NCBI RefSeq assembly: GCF_003269295.1
Contig: NZ_QLTT01000001.1
Span: 825,635-889,634 of the forward strand
Length of the DNA: 64,000 nt
DNA from: Lentzea atacamensis
Lineage (GTDB): Bacteria > Actinomycetota > Actinomycetes > Mycobacteriales > Pseudonocardiaceae
Direction: 5' to 3'
The notes beneath the pieces were generated by a model. That model did not search any database. It was not told where the DNA came from and worked only from the letters and a program-made list of their open reading frames with translations. Position 1 is the first letter of the stretch. Each line of letters begins with the position of its first letter. Positions 25,778-34,931 of this stretch are shown piece after piece. Made by a program: the position numbers and the translations under genes.

Positions 25778-28616
25778 ACGGAGTCGGCGCCTTCGCCAGC
25801 ACCTCGATCTCACCGAGGGTGAGGTATCCGGACGGCCGTGCGGTGAGGACCACCCGGACCGCGGTCGCCGGTGGTGACGGGTTCAGCGCGACGTCCGTCC
25901 GCACTCCGGTGACCTCGACCTCGCCGCTCGCGTCGGCCCACGTGCCGTCGGCCGTGCGCACCTGAACCTTGAGGCTCTTGGCGATACCGCCGTCACCGTC
26001 GCGATAGGAGTGCACGGCGACGCGGGTGAGATCACGTGCCTTCGGGAAGGTGAAGGTGATCGTGTCGGCCGGGTTCTTGGTGCCGGACCTCCAGTTCGAC
26101 CACGCCTTCTCGTCGGTGACGCCGTTGCGCAGGCGTTCCGCGGAATAGCCGGACTCGGTGTAGGTCGCGGCGACCGCCACCGCCGGATCCGGTGCCGCGT
26201 TCACCTCGACGGGTTCGGTGACCTCCACGACCGCCGTCGCGGCGACCGTGCTGCCGTCGACGACCTGGGCGCGGCCGGTGACCGTCACGGTCCCGAGCTC
26301 GTCGAACACCGCCGGGTCCCACGTGACGGGGAGCTCGGCCCGGCCGCCTCGCCTGCCGATTCCCGTGACGGTGGCGGGAAGATCCGGCCGTCCGCCGACG
26401 TACGTCCTGGCGCGGGCGGGAAGCGTCGAGGCGATCGTGTCGACGGTGACCACGGCCAGCGCGGGCAGCTTGCGCCCGAGCGCGTCCGTCGCCGTGCCGC
26501 GCACCCGGACGGTGCCGGGCTGGTTCCACCGCGAGTCGGGCGGGAGGTCCCACACCACCGGCAGAGCGCCTCGCGCACCGTCGCGGTACACCGGCGTCAC
26601 GGTGTGCGGCAGCACGGGCCGCACTTCGGGAACCGTGAACACGGTGGCGTCCTGGGTCCGCAGCACCGTTTCGTCCGCCACGGTCCAGCGCTGGCTCGCG
26701 CCCGACGTCGGGGTCTTCGCCGACACGGTCTCGCCGTTCGAGTCGATCAACGCGCCGGTTGCCGCGTTGACGAACGTCCAGGTGCCGTCACCGGTCGTGG
26801 ACATGATCCACTGCGCGGCGGTGCCGCCGGCCGACTGCAGCACGACGGCGTCACCCGCAGCGGCGAGCCGGGTGCCGGACACCGCGTTGACGAGCTCGTA
26901 GCGCTCGCGGTTCCCGTTGCCGTTGCCGAGCTTGCGCACCGACCACAGCTGCCGCGCGCTCGTGGCGTCGGTCGTGCGGGCCACGGCCTGAGTCCAGTCG
27001 TCGGACGGCTGCAGCGACCTCCCGCCCATGGCCAGCCGGTACACGTGGTCCGGCTGGACCAGGGCGGCATCGCGGGCCACCCCGGACACGCCGTCCACGA
27101 CGAACGTCGTGACCGACTTCCCCGGCACCGCGAGCGTCGCCGACCCGTCGGTGATCCGAACGGGCTTGCCACGCACCAGAGCACCGTCCGCGCTCGTCAC
27201 CACCGGGGTCACGGTCCCCGAAGCGTCGCGGAACCGGGAGAGGTCGAGGGTGACCGCGCGGGCGGCCGTGCCGTTGTTCACGTGCACGACGTTGGCGCCC
27301 AGGCCGAACCGCTTCACGGCCGCGACGGTCGACGGGTCGTCGGTCTTGACGAACCTGTCGCCGGGCCGGACGAAGTGGGTGAAGTTGCGGATGGTGTGGA
27401 ACTTGGAGTTCGTCCTGATCGGACAGGACTCCAGGGTGTCGGTCGCCTTGCAGTTGAACGGGATGTGCACGCTGCCCCAGTTCTTGCCTGCGGCCTGCTG
27501 CGGGATCGAGTCCTCGATCGGCTGCCAGAACACCCATGCCGACGGTTCGAGCTCGCGGATGTCCTCGAGCATCCTGGTCGCCATGCCCAGGCCCGGTTCC
27601 ATGCCCGTGTAGTCGGTGGTGCCGTTGCCCCAGGTGCCCTCGACCTCGCTCATCCACAGCTTCTCGCCGGCGCCCTTGGCGATGTCGCGCGCGCTGGTGC
27701 GCTGGCCGGTGCCGTAGGTGTGCACGTTGAGCTGGTCGATCACCTCGCGGGCCGGGCCGTAACCGTTCCAGTTGCGCACGAACGTGCCGGGGTTGGTCTC
27801 GTCCATCGCGGACACCTTGACCGGCGACTTCAGCTTGTCGAGCGCGCGTCGCGTCGCGAGCAGAACCTCCTGCTGCAGCTCGGGTCCGGCGTGCGCGCCC
27901 TCCTGCCGGCCGCCGGTCGGCTGGCCGTCAGGACCGATCTGGGTGCCCCAGTAGTTCGTGTTGGGCTCGTTCAACGGAGCGAGGGTGTCGAACTTGATGC
28001 CGTGCGCGCGTTCCAGCTCCTGCGTCACACGGGCCAGGTACGTGGCGAAGTCGTCGACGCGGTCCCGGCGGATCTGGTCGGTGTTCGCGTCGAAGCCGCC
28101 GGAGACGTAGCCGCTGACCGTCTGGAACCACGGCGGCGAGTTGCTGAACGACTCCCACTTCGTGACCTTGCGCTTGATCTGGTCGACCCACCAGCGCTGG
28201 TTGGCGTCCGCGGCGAAGTTCCAGTGGTCGGGGTTGTCGGGCCGCCACCAGTCCATGTCCGCGCGCGTGGTGCCGGGAGGTGCTTTCCAGAAGCCCTCCA
28301 TCGTCGCGCCGACCTTCATGTAGTCCTTGCGGACGTCCGGGGCGTTGCCGCCGCCGATGTTGTAGCGCGCGATGTTCAGGCGCAGGCCGTCCTGGCCGAA
28401 CAGCAGGTCCACGAGCTTGCGGCGGATGGGCTCCGGGTAGCCGCCGGTGATGTTGGCGAACCACACGAGGCTCGTCCCCCAGCCCTCGAACTCCGGTTGC
28501 TGGTAGGACGGGTCGACCCGGACCGTCACCCCGTTCCGCGGCAACGGATCCGCCGCCGCCGTGCCCGTGGTGAGGCCGGCGAACACCAGGACGAGAACCA
28601 GCAGAAGTCTTGCCAT
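25776..28616 (-). CDS. Secreted multidomain GH30 enzyme, probable endo-beta-1,6-galactanase (GH30_5-like)
   Basis: A 946-residue protein with a signal peptide (about 1-22). Residues about 30-490 are the GH30 TIM barrel and beta-sandwich, with acid/base in LAPLNEPNTNYW and nucleophile in LWMSEVEGTWG. Next come a ricin-like trefoil (about 500-640), two bacterial Ig-like (Big_4) domains (about 645-800, repeated PVVWD / PVTWDPAVFDELGTVTVTG) and a C-terminal F5/8C domain (about 810-940, AERLRNGVTDEKAWSNW). The barrel resembles GH30 galactanases more than glucuronoxylanases. With the BNR_4 gene one base upstream and the GH2 nearby, arabinogalactan-protein side chains are the likely substrate. Subfamily is inferred. 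Confidence 0.8.
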   Translation of the reverse strand: MARLLLVLVLVFAGLTTGTAAADPLPRNGVTVRVDPSYQQPEFEGWGTSLVWFANITGGYPEPIRRKLVDLLFGQDGLRLNIARYNIGGGNAPDVRKDYMKVGATMEGFWKAPPGTTRADMDWWRPDNPDHWNFAADANQRWWVDQIKRKVTKWESFSNSPPWFQTVSGYVSGGFDANTDQIRRDRVDDFATYLARVTQELERAHGIKFDTLAPLNEPNTNYWGTQIGPDGQPTGGRQEGAHAGPELQQEVLLATRRALDKLKSPVKVSAMDETNPGTFVRNWNGYGPAREVIDQLNVHTYGTGQRTSARDIAKGAGEKLWMSEVEGTWGNGTTDYTGMEPGLGMATRMLEDIRELEPSAWVFWQPIEDSIPQQAAGKNWGSVHIPFNCKATDTLESCPIRTNSKFHTIRNFTHFVRPGDRFVKTDDPSTVAAVKRFGLGANVVHVNNGTAARAVTLDLSRFRDASGTVTPVVTSADGALVRGKPVRITDGSATLAVPGKSVTTFVVDGVSGVARDAALVQPDHVYRLAMGGRSLQPSDDWTQAVARTTDATSARQLWSVRKLGNGNGNRERYELVNAVSGTRLAAAGDAVVLQSAGGTAAQWIMSTTGDGTWTFVNAATGALIDSNGETVSAKTPTSGASQRWTVADETVLRTQDATVFTVPEVRPVLPHTVTPVYRDGARGALPVVWDLPPDSRWNQPGTVRVRGTATDALGRKLPALAVVTVDTIASTLPARARTYVGGRPDLPATVTGIGRRGGRAELPVTWDPAVFDELGTVTVTGRAQVVDGSTVAATAVVEVTEPVEVNAAPDPAVAVAATYTESGYSAERLRNGVTDEKAWSNWRSGTKNPADTITFTFPKARDLTRVAVHSYRDGDGGIAKSLKVQVRTADGTWADASGEVEVTGVRTDVALNPSPPATAVRVVLTARPSGYLTLGEIEVLAKAPTP

Positions 28617-28617
28617 G

Positions 28618-30027
28618 TCAGGCCCCCAGCCGGAAGTCGGCAACACGGATCGGAGACGGCGTCGTGCCGGTCGAGACCTGCTGGTACTGCACCGACAGGA
28701 TCCCCTGCGACACCACGCGGGACGCGTCGACGTTGACCTCGCCGAACGCCTGCAGCGACGGCCGGTCGAACAACGTCGTCCAGTCGGTCCAGCCGCTGGC
28801 CTTGCTCGCCGCCACGATCTTGCCGCGCGGCATCACCAGGTAGGCGTTGTCACCGCGATCGAACACGATCTTCGTGCGCTGGGTGTGGCCGGGAGGGACC
28901 GGGACCTCCCTCTTCGTCCACTTCCCGTCCGCGCCGCGGAAGACGTGGAACGTGCGGCCGTACTGGGCACGCTGCTGCGCGTAGTTCGACACGCACTGGG
29001 TGAACCGGCCGGGCACGTAGCTGATCACCACGTGCGGGCGGCCGTCGGCGTCCACCGCCTGGCTCTCCTGGTTCATCAGCCCGTGGTTCGGGTCGAGCGG
29101 GTCGACCACGAGACCCGGCGCGTTGACGGCCACCGGTGTGCCGCCCGTCGTGCCCACGACGGTTCCGGCGCCGTTGCGCCACGTCCGGCCGCGGTCGTCG
29201 CTGTAGACGTAGCCGGTGTCGTGGTTGGTGAGCCCGCCTGAGTTGCACAGCACCCCGGTGTTGCCCTCACGCCAGGTGAAAGCGGCGTGCAACCGTCCAC
29301 TTCGGTCATACGTCAGGCCGTGCAGGTACATGTTGCGAGTGGTCGACACGACGCCGTTCGGGCCGGTGTAGGACCCCGTCGCGGACGACCAGCGGCCGAG
29401 CTTGCGCCACGTCCCGCCGGAGTACTCCGCCAACTCGTTGACGCCGTTGCCGGACCCGCCGGTGCGGTAGCTGAACTGCAGCCTGCCCTCGGGCGTCACC
29501 ACGAACTGCGGATACGTCATCGAGCCGAGCTCTACGCCGCTGAGCGTGCGCTGCACCTCACCGAACGCGGCGGCGTTCCACTGCTGCGCGCCGATCGCGA
29601 GGCCGGGCTTGGACTTCAGGTAGAACAAGCGGGTGTTGTGCGTGTCCATCGCAACGTGGATCGTGTTGTCCTGCGGGGAAATCCCCAGCGAGATCACGTT
29701 GTGCGAGTCGTTCACGCTGAGCTGGTGCGGCAGGACCACGGACTCCCACCGCGTGCTGCCCACGTTCCGGCGCGCGACCACGACGTTGCGGCTCGCCGTG
29801 TACCAGGTGGCGTACTGCCGTCCCTGGTAGGTCACGATCGCGTCCTGCTGGAACGAGTTGTTGTTCACCACCCCGTCGTACGAGACGAAGTACAGCGCCG
29901 ACGCGTCCAGCAGCGTGTCACCGACGAGACTGACCTTCGGTGACGCCGCCACCGCCGTGCCCGGTGCGCCCAGCGACGCCAGCAGCACCGCGGCCACCAG
30001 CACGACCGGCGCCGTTCTGCGTTTCAT
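28618..30027 (-). CDS. Secreted BNR_4 seven-bladed propeller protein, possible rhamnose-cap remover (PL42/GH145-like)
   Basis: A 469-residue protein with a signal peptide (about 1-27) and BNR_4-type propeller repeats. The motif SHNVISLGISPQDNTIHVAMDTHN (about 108-131) matches the signature of BNR_4 proteins related to former GH145 and PL24/PL25. Those enzymes act on rhamnose-glucuronic acid linkages using a histidine-based site. Its stop is one base before the GH30 start, so the two are co-expressed. If GH30 attacks beta-1,6-galactan of arabinogalactan proteins, this protein could remove the Rha-GlcA caps. Function is inference; only the fold family and secretion are visible. Confidence 0.72.
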   Translation of the reverse strand: MKRRTAPVVLVAAVLLASLGAPGTAVAASPKVSLVGDTLLDASALYFVSYDGVVNNNSFQQDAIVTYQGRQYATWYTASRNVVVARRNVGSTRWESVVLPHQLSVNDSHNVISLGISPQDNTIHVAMDTHNTRLFYLKSKPGLAIGAQQWNAAAFGEVQRTLSGVELGSMTYPQFVVTPEGRLQFSYRTGGSGNGVNELAEYSGGTWRKLGRWSSATGSYTGPNGVVSTTRNMYLHGLTYDRSGRLHAAFTWREGNTGVLCNSGGLTNHDTGYVYSDDRGRTWRNGAGTVVGTTGGTPVAVNAPGLVVDPLDPNHGLMNQESQAVDADGRPHVVISYVPGRFTQCVSNYAQQRAQYGRTFHVFRGADGKWTKREVPVPPGHTQRTKIVFDRGDNAYLVMPRGKIVAASKASGWTDWTTLFDRPSLQAFGEVNVDASRVVSQGILSVQYQQVSTGTTPSPIRVADFRLGA

Positions 30028-30101
30028 CTTCCACGTCCTCTTCGTCGAGGGATCAGCGAACGTCCAGGCGGCCGTTGAACGCGATGATCGGCAGCGTGAT
30101 G

Positions 30102-30137
30102 TCGAACAAAATCGAACGCAAGAGTCTGGTCGTTCGA
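30102..30137. promoter_or_regulatory. TCGAA/TTCGA cluster between BNR_4 and GH2
   Basis: TCGAA occurs at 30102 and 30112 (ten-base period) and TTCGA at 30133, in the divergent region between the BNR_4-GH30 pair and the GH2 gene. Confidence 0.4.
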
Positions 30138-30243
30138 TAACAGCGCCCGTCGCTGTGAACGGCGTGGACCTCGCGGCCCCTTGTCGCGCCCGACGCCGAA
30201 CTGTTCACTTGTGTTCATTTCTGTCTGAACATGGAGGTTCAGC

Positions 30244-33200
30244 GTGCGGCGCGCGATTGTTCTTGCAACAGTCATGTTGGTTGCGGCGGGTTCGATGACA
30301 CCGGTTGCCGCCGCCGTCGATCCCCCTCCTGACGTGCACACCTACCTCGAAGATCCGCGCAGGATCGCCGAGGGGCAGGAGCCGCACCACGCGTTCCTGG
30401 TGCCGCAGGCCGACGTGGCCTCTGCGGTGCGCGGGGACGAGCGCACGCCGTTCACGCAGTCGCTCGACGGCAAGTGGCGCATCGCCATGGCGGACAAGCC
30501 GGCCGACGTGCCCGCGCGCTTCTACGCCGAGGACTACGACACGTCCGGCTGGCGCACGGTGACCGTGCCGCACACCTGGCAGACCGACGGCCTGGACCAC
30601 CCGATCTTCCGCAACATCGCGACCGAGGTGCAGCCGGACGACCCGCCCCGCATCCCCCGCGACGTCAACCCGACCGGCGCGTACGTCCGCGACTTCGACG
30701 TACCCGCCGACTGGACGAAGCGGGAGACGTTCCTGCGCTTCGAAGGCGTGACGTCGGGCTACTTCGTCTGGGTCAACGGCAAGTACATCGGCTACGACCA
30801 GGGCGGCTACACGCCCGCCGAGTTCGACATCTCCCCCGCGTTGCGACCGGGCCGCAACAAGGTCGCCGTCCAGGTGCACCGCTGGAGCGCCGGTTCCTAC
30901 CTGGAGGACTACGACCAGTGGCGGTACTCGGGCATCTTCCGCTCGGTGTCGCTGTACTCGACGCCGGCCACGTTCATCCAGGACGTCACGCTGAAGACCG
31001 ACCTCGACGCCACCTACACCGACGCGACGCTCACCGCGGACGTCGAGCTCGGCCAGAAGCCCGGTGGCACCACCGGAACGCACCGCGTCACGGCCAGCCT
31101 GCGTGATGCCAAGGGCGCGGAAGTCGCTACGGCGAGCCAGGAAACCGACGGCAGCACGGCACGGCTGACCATGCCCGTGCGCAACCCGGCCAAGTGGACC
31201 GACGAGACCCCGAACGTCTACACCGTGGTGCTGACGCTCACCGCGCCGGACGGCAAGGTCACGCACATCACCAGTGACACCACCGGGTTCCGCAAGATCG
31301 AGATCCGCAACAGGACTTTGCTGGTCAACGGCAAGCGCGTGCTGTTCAAGGGCGTCAACCGCGCCGAGACCGATCCCGAGCACGGCCGGCACGTGCCGCG
31401 GAAGGCGCAGGAACGCGACGTGGCGCTGATGGAGCAGCTCAACGTCAACGCCGTGCGCACCTCGCACTACCCGAGCGACCCGTACTTCTACGACCTGGCC
31501 GACAAGCACGGCATCTGGATCGACGACGAGGTCGACATCGAGACGCACAACCACGAGAACTGCTCGCGGTGGTGCCAGGCGAACCAGCCGGAGTGGCGCG
31601 ACACCTTCATGGACCGCCTGATCGGCATGGTCGAGCGGGACAAGAACCACCCCAGCGTCTTCATGTGGGACACCGGCAACGAGGCCGGCCTCGGCGCGCA
31701 CCACTACGAGATGGCCCAGTGGCTCAAGGCCAACGACCCATCCCGCCCGATCTACCACCAGTCCAACAACCCCGACGGTGACGCACCCTTCGCCGACGTG
31801 TGGGGTCCGCGCTACCCGTCGCCGGAGCGGTTCGCCGAGCAGGCGAAGAGCACGACCAAGCCGCTGATCTTCGGTGAGTACGCGCACGCGATGGGCAACA
31901 GCCTCGGCAACTTCCGCGAGTTCTGGGACATCATCCGCGCCAACCCGCAGACCCAGGGCGGTTTCATCTGGGACTGGGCCGAGCAGAACATCAAGCAGAA
32001 GACCCGCATCGCGCCCGACACGTCCGGCAACAACATCACCGCCATGCTCGCCGGCGCGCCGAAGCTCGTCGACGGTCACCGCGGCAAGGCGCTGTCGTTG
32101 TCCGGCCTGGACGACTGGGTCGAGGTCTACCGCGACCGCAAGCTCGACATCACGGGCACCGCGCTGACGCTCGACGCGTGGGTCAAGCCCGGCAAGTGGA
32201 CGGGGCAGTTCCCGATCATCGCCAAGGGCGACCACCAGTGGACCCTCAAGATGAAGAACGAGACCACGCTCGAGTTCTTCATCCACAGCGGTACCTGGCG
32301 GGCTGTGCAGGCGAAGGTGCCGGCCGACTTCTACGGCAAGTGGCACCGCGTCAGCGGTACGTACGACGGCACCGCGCTGCGCCTGTACATCGACGGCGTC
32401 GAGGTGGGCAACCTGCCGTTCACCGGCACGATCGACTATTCGGCGGCAGATGTGAACATCGGCCGTGACTTCGAGATGTCGTGGAACGACCCGTCGACCG
32501 TGAGCTGGCTGTCCCGCGGCGACGTCGACGACGTGCGCATCTACGACCGGGCGCTGCCGGCCGCCGAGCTCGGCGTGTCCACCGCCCCGGCCGCCGGTGC
32601 CGTGCTGGCGCTGGACTTCGACAGCCTGCAGGAGCGCGGCACGCACTTCGCGTACGGGTCGACGCTGTCCGGTGTGGACGGCCTGATCAACACCGACCGC
32701 TCGCTGCAGCCCGAGACCCTGCAGATGGCGTGGGCGCACCAGCCGATCAGGTACGCCTACTCCGGTGGCGTGCTGTCCGTGACCAACGAACGCCAGTTCA
32801 CCGGCACCGACGACCTCACCCTGCGCTGGCGGGTCACCGAAGGGTCCACGACGGTCAAGAGCGGCGAACAGCCGTTGCGGGTGAACGCCGCCTCGACCGC
32901 GCAGATCTCATTGCCGGTACCCGTCAACGACGCCGACCGCGAACGGTTCCTCACCGTCGAGGCGGTGACGTCCGGGCACGTCCTGGCGCACGACCAGTTC
33001 TCGCTGGGCGGCAGCCGCGTGCCGGGGCTGGACAGGACGCAGCCGGACTGGGGTGTCGTGTTCACCCAGGAGGACGCGAACAAGGTCACCGCTTCCGCCG
33101 CCGGCGCCACCTACACGGTCGACAAGAAGACCGGTGCGCTGACGTCGATCAAGTCGTGGGGCCGCGAGCTGCTCACGAGCGGGCCGAAGCTCGACGCGTG

Positions 33201-33960
33201 GCGCGCACCGATCAGCAACGAGACCTACACGTGGGGCCGCGCGGAGGGCGAGGACTGGCGCAAGGCGGGCCTCGACCGGCTGGAGACCACCGTGTCCGGC
33301 GTCCGGGTGGAGAAGGACGGCCACAAGGTCGTGCGGGTCCTCGTCGACAGCAAGGTGGCCGCACCCGGTGTAACCGGGGCGTGGTTCGACCAGACGATGG
33401 TCTACGCGGTGGACTCGTCGGGCGTGCTGCGGCTCGGCCACCGGGTGACGCCGCAGGGCTCCATGCGGACGTTGCCGTACCTGCCGCGCATCGGTGTCCA
33501 GCTGTCCGTTCCGGACCGTTACTCCACGTTCTCCTGGTACGGCCGCAAGGCGGAGAGCTACGTCGACCGCAAGGACGGCACACCGATCGGGGTGCACACC
33601 AGCTCGGTGGCCGACCAGTACGTCGAGTACCACCGCCCGCAGGACCACGGCAACCACACCGACACCAGGTGGGCGTTGCTCACCGACGGACGCACGTCCG
33701 GTCTGCTGGTGTCCGGTGCGCGCGAGGTCAGCGTGACGCAGTACGACGACATCGAGCGGGCCGCGTACCCGTTCATGTTGCAGCGCAACAAGGGCTACTT
33801 CACGCTGCACGCCGACCACGCCGTGACCGGTGTCGGTGACACGCCGAACCCGGTGCGGCAGCGCAGCCAGGTGCGCCCGGACAGCACCTACGAGTACACC
33901 ATCACGATGCGGCCGCTGACGCCGCACGAGGCCTGGTCGGGCCGACCGGCGGGCGCCTGA
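30244..33960 (+). CDS. Secreted LacZ-type beta-galactosidase, GH2, with LamG-like insertion
   Basis: A 1238-residue protein with a signal peptide (about 1-24). The LacZ order follows: sugar-binding domain, Ig-like domain, TIM barrel with acid/base glutamate in WDTGNEAGLG and nucleophile in IFGEYAHAMGNS, then the late beta domains. After GGFIWDWAEQNIK the barrel is interrupted by about 200 residues of a LamG/concanavalin-like domain (about 595-780, LTLDAWVKPGKW, YIDGVEVGN, DVRIYDRALP). The barrel resumes at THFAYGSTLSG and QPETLQMAWAHQPIRY. GTG follows GGAGG. Secretion and the lectin-like insert suggest action on polymeric galactans or arabinogalactan rather than lactose. Confidence 0.92.
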   Translation: MRRAIVLATVMLVAAGSMTPVAAAVDPPPDVHTYLEDPRRIAEGQEPHHAFLVPQADVASAVRGDERTPFTQSLDGKWRIAMADKPADVPARFYAEDYDTSGWRTVTVPHTWQTDGLDHPIFRNIATEVQPDDPPRIPRDVNPTGAYVRDFDVPADWTKRETFLRFEGVTSGYFVWVNGKYIGYDQGGYTPAEFDISPALRPGRNKVAVQVHRWSAGSYLEDYDQWRYSGIFRSVSLYSTPATFIQDVTLKTDLDATYTDATLTADVELGQKPGGTTGTHRVTASLRDAKGAEVATASQETDGSTARLTMPVRNPAKWTDETPNVYTVVLTLTAPDGKVTHITSDTTGFRKIEIRNRTLLVNGKRVLFKGVNRAETDPEHGRHVPRKAQERDVALMEQLNVNAVRTSHYPSDPYFYDLADKHGIWIDDEVDIETHNHENCSRWCQANQPEWRDTFMDRLIGMVERDKNHPSVFMWDTGNEAGLGAHHYEMAQWLKANDPSRPIYHQSNNPDGDAPFADVWGPRYPSPERFAEQAKSTTKPLIFGEYAHAMGNSLGNFREFWDIIRANPQTQGGFIWDWAEQNIKQKTRIAPDTSGNNITAMLAGAPKLVDGHRGKALSLSGLDDWVEVYRDRKLDITGTALTLDAWVKPGKWTGQFPIIAKGDHQWTLKMKNETTLEFFIHSGTWRAVQAKVPADFYGKWHRVSGTYDGTALRLYIDGVEVGNLPFTGTIDYSAADVNIGRDFEMSWNDPSTVSWLSRGDVDDVRIYDRALPAAELGVSTAPAAGAVLALDFDSLQERGTHFAYGSTLSGVDGLINTDRSLQPETLQMAWAHQPIRYAYSGGVLSVTNERQFTGTDDLTLRWRVTEGSTTVKSGEQPLRVNAASTAQISLPVPVNDADRERFLTVEAVTSGHVLAHDQFSLGGSRVPGLDRTQPDWGVVFTQEDANKVTASAAGATYTVDKKTGALTSIKSWGRELLTSGPKLDAWRAPISNETYTWGRAEGEDWRKAGLDRLETTVSGVRVEKDGHKVVRVLVDSKVAAPGVTGAWFDQTMVYAVDSSGVLRLGHRVTPQGSMRTLPYLPRIGVQLSVPDRYSTFSWYGRKAESYVDRKDGTPIGVHTSSVADQYVEYHRPQDHGNHTDTRWALLTDGRTSGLLVSGAREVSVTQYDDIERAAYPFMLQRNKGYFTLHADHAVTGVGDTPNPVRQRSQVRPDSTYEYTITMRPLTPHEAWSGRPAGA

Positions 33961-33974
33961 TCGGAGCACGGGAC

Positions 33975-33997
33975 GGCCCCGGTCGTGCGCCGGGGCC
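33975..33997. terminator. Bidirectional hairpin between convergent GH2 and GH16
   Basis: The arms GGCCCCGG and CCGGGGCC pair perfectly around a seven-base loop, 14 bases after the GH2 stop and 10 bases before the GH16 stop. Confidence 0.75.
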
Positions 33998-34007
33998 ATC
34001 CTCCGTT

Positions 34008-34790
34008 TCATGCCCTCGTCCGTCCGATGTAGACATTGCGCGCCCGGTAGACCGTGTCCGCGGTCGGGCCAGGACTGCCGGACGAGCCTTCCATCTGCAG
34101 GTTGATGATCACCCACAGTGGTTTGCCCACGAAGTTCTTGCCGGTGTGCTTGGCGATCCATTTGCCGTCGAGGTAGTAGTGGATGTCCACGTCGGTGTTG
34201 TTGACCTTGGTGACCCACGCCCGATACGTGTGCCACGCGCCTGGCGACGATACGCTGATGACAGAGCTCGACACGTCGCTGGACGTCCGGAAGGTGTTGA
34301 ACCAGTTCCGGTTGTCCCCCTTGAACTCCAGGATGTCGCTTTCGGGTGGCCAGCTGTTGACCCCGGTCAGCCAGAACGCGGGCCACGTGCCGCGGGCGGA
34401 CGGGGCCTGGAACTCGCCCTTCACCTCCCAGTTGGGGAACTGACCTGACGCGACGACGTGCTCCCTGGCGTGGATGGCGCCGGAGTGGTAGCGGATGGGC
34501 AGGTACGGGCTCGCGCTGCTGTTGCCCTCGTTCCACGAGATCCGTGTCGCCTTCAGCGTGAGCACGCCGCCGGACAGCGAGACGTGGTTGTGATCGCTGG
34601 CGCTCGCGTACATCCTGGCCGTGCCGTTGTGGTCGGATCCCCACGGGTAGCGGTAGTTCCACTCCGACTGCAACGCGCCGTAGCCGCCGAAGGAGCCGGT
34701 GCCGATCACCTCCTCCCACGCCGCCGCGTGCGCGCCGGGCGTGAGCGCGGACAGGAGGACGAACACGAAAGTGCTTGCTGCGATTCTCAT
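34008..34790 (-). CDS. Secreted GH16 endo-glycosidase, substrate unclear
   Basis: A 260-residue jelly-roll enzyme with a signal peptide (about 1-22). The GH16 catalytic motif ExDxxE is present as PPESDILEFKG (nucleophile, helper aspartate and acid/base), preceded by GTWPAFWLTG. GH16 covers beta-1,3-glucanases, lichenases, beta-1,3-galactanases and algal-polysaccharide enzymes. The surrounding galactan-related genes make a beta-galactan possible, but nothing in the sequence decides this. It has no CBM. Its start is at ATG 34790 with GGAAAG directly upstream. A TTCGA cluster lies 40-70 bases before it. Confidence 0.85.
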   Translation of the reverse strand: MRIAASTFVFVLLSALTPGAHAAAWEEVIGTGSFGGYGALQSEWNYRYPWGSDHNGTARMYASASDHNHVSLSGGVLTLKATRISWNEGNSSASPYLPIRYHSGAIHAREHVVASGQFPNWEVKGEFQAPSARGTWPAFWLTGVNSWPPESDILEFKGDNRNWFNTFRTSSDVSSSVISVSSPGAWHTYRAWVTKVNNTDVDIHYYLDGKWIAKHTGKNFVGKPLWVIINLQMEGSSGSPGPTADTVYRARNVYIGRTRA

Positions 34791-34830
34791 CTTTCCACTG
34801 TCCAGCAGGAACTCGCTGCCCCACAACGCG

Positions 34831-34860
34831 TTCGACGATTCGACAGCCGGCTCGATTCGA
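34831..34860. promoter_or_regulatory. TTCGA cluster between GH16 and the adenylation gene
   Basis: TTCGA occurs at 34831, 34839 and 34856 on the same strand, in the divergent promoter region. Confidence 0.4.
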
Positions 34861-34931
34861 CATGAACGATGTGAGGGTGTGTCTCGTTCAAAACGGGTGA
34901 CCGCGCTTCACTCCTGGAAGGGCACCCTGCA

